Assembly: GCA_037892935.1 (NCBI GenBank)
Contig: JAYXKI010000002.1
Coordinates: 124,001 to 188,000 of the forward strand
From: Phlebopus portentosus
Taxonomy: Eukaryota; Basidiomycota; Agaricomycetes; Boletales; Boletinellaceae
Length of the DNA: 64,000 bases
Direction: 5' to 3'
The position numbers were made by a program, and so were the translations under genes. This document shows positions 59,229 to 64,000 of the stretch, one piece after another. The notes under the pieces are model-generated. The model did no database searches. It was not told the DNA's origin and saw nothing but the letters and a program-made list of their open reading frames with translations. Positions within the stretch are counted from its first letter, which is position 1, and each line of letters begins with the position of its first letter.

Positions 59229-60260
59229 CTAATCCAGAGGAGCGGGAGCCGCCTCGGGCTCATGCTTCTGCAACGTTTCCTCGACCTTCTTCCCGGACGT
59301 CTTCCGCTCTTCAAGCGATGGCTGAGAAGCCTTGGACGAATATCCGAGACCTGGATTTACCCATTGAACCAGACAGATACACTCTCGGAACATGGACATG
59401 CGAACGAATTCTTACCGAGGCTAGGATATTGCAGTGGTATGTCTTCCGAGCGTAGTGGGAGCGTTGACAGATCTAGAGGAAAAGACGGGCCTATCCATGC
59501 GTTGCGAAATTGATGATCCCTGCGCGGTACTTTGAGCTGAAATGCACGAAGATGGCTTTATGACGTACGTTCTCTGTTTTATTGGGAAGAAATGGGAAGA
59601 AACCATGAGCTTGAGGTCTGTCTTTTTTAACATAGATGCAGAGAGTAAGCAGCTCACCTGTTCTCTTGTTAACGGATGTACAAGAATACTGCATCATATT
59701 ATTTCAGACAATGACGAAAGTAAAGACCGGGCCTTTACGAGGAGTACTATAGAACTAAGTTTGATGCGTACCTGAGTTCGCCTCTGCTCATACAGAGGTA
59801 AGAGAAGACAGATGCAAACGATTCAGAAGGGCACCAAATTTCGTACGATCCTAGACGAAGTACCGAACATTGAAGACCTTACGCCAAGGGTCGTGAGCCA
59901 AACGTACCAGCAGGGTGAGGCCCAATGGGCTCAGTGTTAACTCTGAACAGAGGTACGGCTACAAAAGCACCATCGCGTCGCAAGCGGAGGACAGCGTCGC
60001 GTAACGCTAGTGCAGCTCTGTGTTGTTCGCGGTTCTTCTGAAGGAAGTAAATATCTAGGTCAAAACCGTGTAAATATCTCGAACGCTGCCCAACGGATTC
60101 AACATGGTACTTACGAAAATGCCATTCCCTGTCAAACAGTAAGATAAATGAATATTTCCGTAACTACTATTATTGAGACAAGGTACTTTATCTCATTGTC
60201 AAGCACGTCTTGTACATCTGAAGAAGGACTACTAGAAAGCTCAGTCTCCGTTATCTGCAT
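59229..60260 (-). CDS. DOPA 4,5-dioxygenase family protein (195 aa)
   Basis: Minus-strand exons: 60260-60187, 60128-60115, 60054-59908, 59850-59772, 59688-59658, 59536-59416 and 59350-59229, total 588 nt with all phases consistent. Family signature in order: EWHFHIYFLQKNREQH, FRVNTEPIGPHPAGSYEIW, FSYLCMSRGELR, ILVHPLTREQ, and HQFRNAWIGPSFPLDLSTLP. Family members are small metal-dependent extradiol dioxygenases; the fly-agaric enzyme opens the DOPA ring to make betalamic-acid-type pigments. Most fungal homologues have no proven substrate. Exon 2 is only 14 nt but is needed for the WHFH motif. The C-terminus is a lysine/alanine/proline tail. Confidence 0.88.
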
Positions 60261-60397
60261 CGTGACGGTCGTGGTCGTGATGAGATAGAGGAGTCGCGAC
60301 TGACATTTGAGAATATGAGATGAGATTGTGCCATAATTCGTAATCACGAAGATCAGTTACGAAAGACGGAATTACAATAATAGATTCCCCGATCTAT

Positions 60398-60433
<36 letters not shown>

Positions 60434-60710
60434 TTTCGCAAACAAGACTTAACAATGCATCTCTGGACACTTTTTTCGAGCTAGGGACACCCCGCGTAAG
60501 CGCCAGGCCTTTCCGTGAGAAACTGCAGCACCAAAGCACAAGAAGGCTCATGCGACACAGTCGGGAAAGAAATTGTGTCGACGTTGCGGAAGAGACTAGT
60601 CGTGCCAGTCTCATTCAAAAAGTAATAGCCAGGCTCATATCGCCTCATATTTGGTTAAAAGCGTTGTTAACCAGCGACGACCTTCAACGCCTTCATCAGT
60701 GGTCTTCACG
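60261..60710. other. Divergent promoter region
   Basis: Between the dioxygenase and the PL14-like gene; contains the poly(A) tract listed separately. No gene supported. Confidence 0.5.
60403..60431 (+). repeat. Poly(A) tract, about 29 nt
   Basis: Uninterrupted A run in the divergent intergenic region. Could be a simple repeat or the trace of a poly(A)-tailed insertion; no target duplication recognised. Confidence 0.8.
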
Positions 60711-62525
60711 ATGCGGAAACCTGCGTTTGTTCTGCTTGGCTTCTTTTCTCTTTTTGCTTTCGCCAGACCACTTCGTAATGTCCACCATCGTCATTTTCCC
60801 CCAATGATTCGAAGTCGGAGAGCTACGCCAACGCTGTCGTCAATTGAGACCAATACTGTACACACTGTCGTCGTTCGGGATGGAGCAGAAAGCCCCGAAG
60901 CATCAAACCTGCCTGGAATTTCTCCAACTGCCTTCTTGTGGATGCCCTCGCTTCCGCTTCCTTCATCTTCAGCCTCTCCTTTAGTGTCAATTTCTACCAC
61001 AACGGAGACAGTTTTGGAGGAATTCACGTCGACAATCTACGAGCAACCAGAAATTGTGACGGTCACTGCTGCACCAACGACTGTAACAAATACAATCACA
61101 GTTTCAGAGACCTTCACGGCTACTGCGGGTAGCTTCTGGTCTGCTCCAGAGCGTTTCTCAAACCTCGACTCATTCAAGATCGCGCATTTCGCTTGTGGTG
61201 AAGGGAACTTGCAGATAACGAGTGGCATGCCACTGGATGCGATCGAGGGAAGTCAAGGAGGATTCCCTCCGGGAGCTGGAGATTATATGAAGACATTCTA
61301 CGACGAAGTCGATTCCTGGAATACATCCTCGGCGCTGCAACTTTTCTACCCTGCAAATTCAATCAATCCAGGTAACTCGCCTCAGGGTGGTGCCGATTTT
61401 TACGCAACCCCACTCCCGCTTGCCGATACTTCCAATGTCACCCTAGAATACAGCGTTTTCTTCCCGAAAAACTTCGACTGGGTACTCGGCGGAAAGTTGC
61501 CTGGTTTGTATGGTGGACACATGACATGTTCAGGAGGGGACGATGCGACGCAGTGTTTCAGTACGCGTCTAATGTGGAGGGCTGGAGGGGCGGGGGAGCT
61601 TTATTTGGTAAGTTCGTTCAATATAGACATGACTTCCGTAACGATCGATTCTTTTCAGTACGCTCCGAAAGACAAACAAACGCACTCTCTCTGCCACGCA
61701 CCGCCTGAATCAGTATGCGATACCGCCTATGGACTCTCGGTCGCGAGAGGAGCATTCAAGTTTAGTCCGGGAGAATGGACTCATGTACGTCAAACTGTCG
61801 TGCTCAATACTCCAGGAAAGCAGAATGGAGGATTTCGACTAGAAGTGAACGGGAGGGACATCATGAACCGACACGATGTGTTCTACCGCGATGTACCGTC
61901 CATAACCTCGACATCCTCGAACCCAACGCAGACAGATGCAGGAGATAACGACACAGATGATGGAGGCCTCCTTTCGCCATTACTCGGTGGCGTATTGGGA
62001 GCTATTGATAAAGCCGGAATTGATGAGGGCGTACTTCCACCTTTCGCAAAGAACAGCTCTTCGTCTTCAACTAGCAGCAACCAATTCCCATTATCAGATC
62101 CTCCGCCACTGCTTCCATTTCAGCAGTTTTCTGGACTTCCCATAACCGGCGATGCTGCTTCAGCGATCATTTACAACCTTACTATCACCCGATCCGTGAT
62201 GGCAGCAACGATGTCTGACCGGCCCACGATAACGCAAACGGCGCCGCGGTCGACAGCGACGATAGCCAAGCTATGTATGGGAGCACGCTTTCAACACTGC
62301 AGGGAAGGAAGCGACCATGCCAGGTCTCACTGAAGAAGACGGCGAACCTAAACCCATTGGATTTTCCGGACTATTCTTCAGGTAAGTGGGATTGCCCATG
62401 ATTCAGATACAATGAGCTTCACGTAGATTTCCAGCACCTTCTTTGGAGGAAGTTCAGAAGAATATGCAACTCCGAGGGATCAATATACGTGGTTTAAGGA
62501 CTTCGCTATCACCATAAATTCGTAG
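60711..62525 (+). CDS. Secreted PL14-like polysaccharide lyase, frame broken
   Basis: Exons 60711-61607, 61659-62381 and 62435-62525. Residues 1-18 are a signal peptide, followed by an S/T-rich linker. The catalytic-type domain reads LEYSVFFPKNFDWVLGGKLP, GLYGGHMTCSGGDDATQCF, RLMWRAGGAGELYLYAP, GAFKFSPGEWTHVRQTVVLN and, after a serine-rich insert, FFSTFFGGSSEEYATP and YTWFKDFAITI. This is the order of polysaccharide lyase family 14-like proteins (glucuronan/alginate-type lyases) of fungi. Between about 62190 and 62290 the reading frame changes twice and a TGA appears, although flanking blocks are well conserved. Substrate not determined; enzyme may be inactive if the lesions are real. Confidence 0.75.
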
Positions 62526-62660
62526 ATAACCTATCCGAGACCGGCTTGCGTATAGCGCATAATAAGTAGTGCTGAATATCAATACGTATTCATTAGCTGA
62601 ATTACTTACAATCGTTACTTGTCGTCTTCGAGAGCGATATTCCAAATCAGGCCAGTCATT

Positions 62661-63932
62661 CTAAGCGACGTCATGGAAAAGTCGACCGGTCCAATCTTCG
62701 AATCGCACCCCCGACCCTAGGAAAATAGCCTTTGAAAAATTTTGCATGACTTTAAGGGAACCGCTATGATGGTACCGTAGGTCGGCGTAGCTTGGCCTTC
62801 CAATGATGCGGATAACCTGAAGCGAATCAGAAATCGATACACAGATGGATAAGACAGAGCAAAGGTGCTTTAGCCAATTCTTTCCGTCTGCGTCCTTTTG
62901 ATGGAAACGGAGGCCAAGTCTCCTCACAGGCGGAAGATCATCGCCGAGGTACGACAACGAGCGCCACTTTGAGTTGATGATGAGACTATCAAGGTTCGGG
63001 CAGGAGTGCGCTACCTCGCGAAATAATGCCTTAGGTGTCGGTCTACTGATATGCCGAATAACCACAGAGTTGTCCAGGCAGCCATCATCGATCTCGAGTG
63101 ACATTAGCTGACCTCCTACTCCCGATAGATGTCCTCCAACGATTTTCCAAACAGCATCAAAATCGTCCTTAATACAAAGGTGCCGGAGCGTGCCCACTGG
63201 TATCTCTCCAGAAAAGACCGACTTTAGTAGCTGCGGTGGTGCATCCAACAATTCGATTTCCGGCAAAGTGATCCGTCTCCCTAGCCAAAGAGACAATACG
63301 GGAGGATAAATTCTCACGATACGCAAAGACAAGCCATCGATGGCATCCAGAGCATCAATTCTATCAGCGCCACGAACGGAGCGAATATCCAGCACATGTA
63401 ACGAACCCAAAAGTGTGCTTTGCCTTGCAACTCCAAGCAAATCGATCAGAGAGACGGAACCATTAGATTGAGTAAAAGCGAAAAAGTCGGTTCTTGCAAC
63501 GATTATTCGTATGTTGGGAAGCAAACGTAGGAGAGCAATGAAGTCGTCTGCTGGAAGCTGCCCTCCGCGCTTGAGGACTATGTCGAGACGCATGGTCCAT
63601 CGCCCTTTCCAGCTTTCAGTATTCACGCCATTCTCGTCACTTGTCGAGAGAGTCCGCAAAATCCTCTCCAGCGTCGTTTTTCGAACTATCGGTATCGCTC
63701 TATATAGCAATGGAGTTGCGAGGTTGTTCCATGTTCTCGAGACAAGAACAATACGGCGTTTCATACACATCGATTCTCGAATGCCTTCTTGAATTTGCTC
63801 TTGCGACCACGGACCGGGATAAGAGAACACGTCTGCCGCGTGCGTGTCGAATGCATTTGGCACGAATGATATCCAGTCGAAGATGTTTAGCCATACATCG
63901 TCTGGCAGGAACACTTGCATGGTCGAGGTCAA
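62661..63932 (-). CDS. F-box-like protein (423 aa), single exon
   Basis: Intronless frame from ATG 63932 to stop 62661. The N-terminus has an F-box-like pattern (VFLPDDVWLNIFDWISF ... RIVLVSRTWNNLATPLLYRAI), then leucine-rich irregular repeats (FIALLRLLPNIRIIVAR, GSLHVLDIRSV, CPNLDSLIINSKW). This is the common F-box plus LRR-like architecture expanded in mushroom-forming fungi; members usually recruit substrates to SCF ubiquitin ligases through Skp1. Ends 135 bp from the PL14-like gene, tail to tail. Substrate unknown. Confidence 0.8.
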   Translation of the reverse strand: MTSTMQVFLPDDVWLNIFDWISFVPNAFDTHAADVFSYPGPWSQEQIQEGIRESMCMKRRIVLVSRTWNNLATPLLYRAIPIVRKTTLERILRTLSTSDENGVNTESWKGRWTMRLDIVLKRGGQLPADDFIALLRLLPNIRIIVARTDFFAFTQSNGSVSLIDLLGVARQSTLLGSLHVLDIRSVRGADRIDALDAIDGLSLRIVRIYPPVLSLWLGRRITLPEIELLDAPPQLLKSVFSGEIPVGTLRHLCIKDDFDAVWKIVGGHLSGVGGQLMSLEIDDGCLDNSVVIRHISRPTPKALFREVAHSCPNLDSLIINSKWRSLSYLGDDLPPVRRLGLRFHQKDADGKNWLKHLCSVLSICVSISDSLQVIRIIGRPSYADLRYHHSGSLKVMQNFSKAIFLGSGVRFEDWTGRLFHDVA

Positions 63933-64000
63933 ATGGAAACCCTACTGTAGTTGACCTGACACGTGATATACTGTAGATTTTTTAGAACGCCATCCATCTA

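Noticed and set aside
59320..59433. Plus-strand frame starting ATG GCT GAG with a good donor
   Set aside because: It is antisense to exons 6-7 of the DOPA dioxygenase-family gene, whose seven exons agree in phase and motif order; the plus frame has no workable second exon.
1..64000. CRISPR arrays, prophage, bacterial operons or rRNA genes
   Set aside because: No direct-repeat arrays, phage genes or rRNA-like sequence seen; gene structure is fungal throughout.

Overview
The window reads as a core chromosomal segment of an Agaricomycete-type basidiomycete fungus. The evidence is dense multi-exon genes with introns of about 46-65 nt, fungal housekeeping genes, and protein families common in mushroom-forming fungi: a thaumatin-like protein, a PL14-like secreted protein, DUF6593-like and DUF6697-like proteins, and short Zn2Cys6 proteins. 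I see no bacterial, viral or CRISPR features. All gene models were spliced by eye from the sequence and checked by exon phase.

Layout. 1-2.8 kb: two short Zn2Cys6 proteins in tandem (the first cut by the window edge). 3.3-8.3 kb: NmrA-like reductase, single-pass membrane protein, a mariner-type MITE, thaumatin-like protein. 9-14.5 kb: DUF6697-like protein, a polytopic membrane protein, an Ariadne RBR ubiquitin ligase. 14.8-23.5 kb: complex I 51-kDa subunit, PFS2, PRO1 and endonuclease III. 23.6-30.6 kb: THI20-type thiamine kinase/TenA fusion, mitochondrial Trp-tRNA synthetase, MAK10. 30.9-38.4 kb: SUV3, mS33 (RSM27), RNA polymerase I subunit RPA34 and ADA3. 38.8-45.1 kb: SLC41-type Mg transporter, HOS2-type histone deacetylase with arginine-glycine tracts, PRPP synthetase. 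45.5-55.5 kb: DUF6593-like, a coiled-coil/DUF6697-like protein, a signal-peptide membrane protein, a poorly resolved stretch, and an unknown protein. 55.7-64 kb: a second MITE, ALG2, a DOPA 4,5-dioxygenase-family protein, a PL14-like secreted protein and an F-box-like protein.

Function. Four genes serve mitochondria (complex I, MSW1, SUV3, RSM27), and SUV3/RSM27 are divergent neighbours. Others serve transcription and RNA (PFS2, RPA34, ADA3, HOS2), nucleotide and amino-acid supply (PRS, PRO1, THI20), glycosylation (ALG2) and N-terminal acetylation (MAK10). No operon-like or defence system is evident.

Quality note. At least nine genes contain apparent one- or two-base indels or an in-frame stop inside otherwise conserved coding sequence, often in short homopolymers. 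I read most as draft-sequence errors, not pseudogenes, and mark them gene by gene. The most biologically interesting items are the arginine-glycine tail on the HOS2 deacetylase, 7-nt and 14-nt microexons, two GC-AG introns, and two TA-flanked MITEs.
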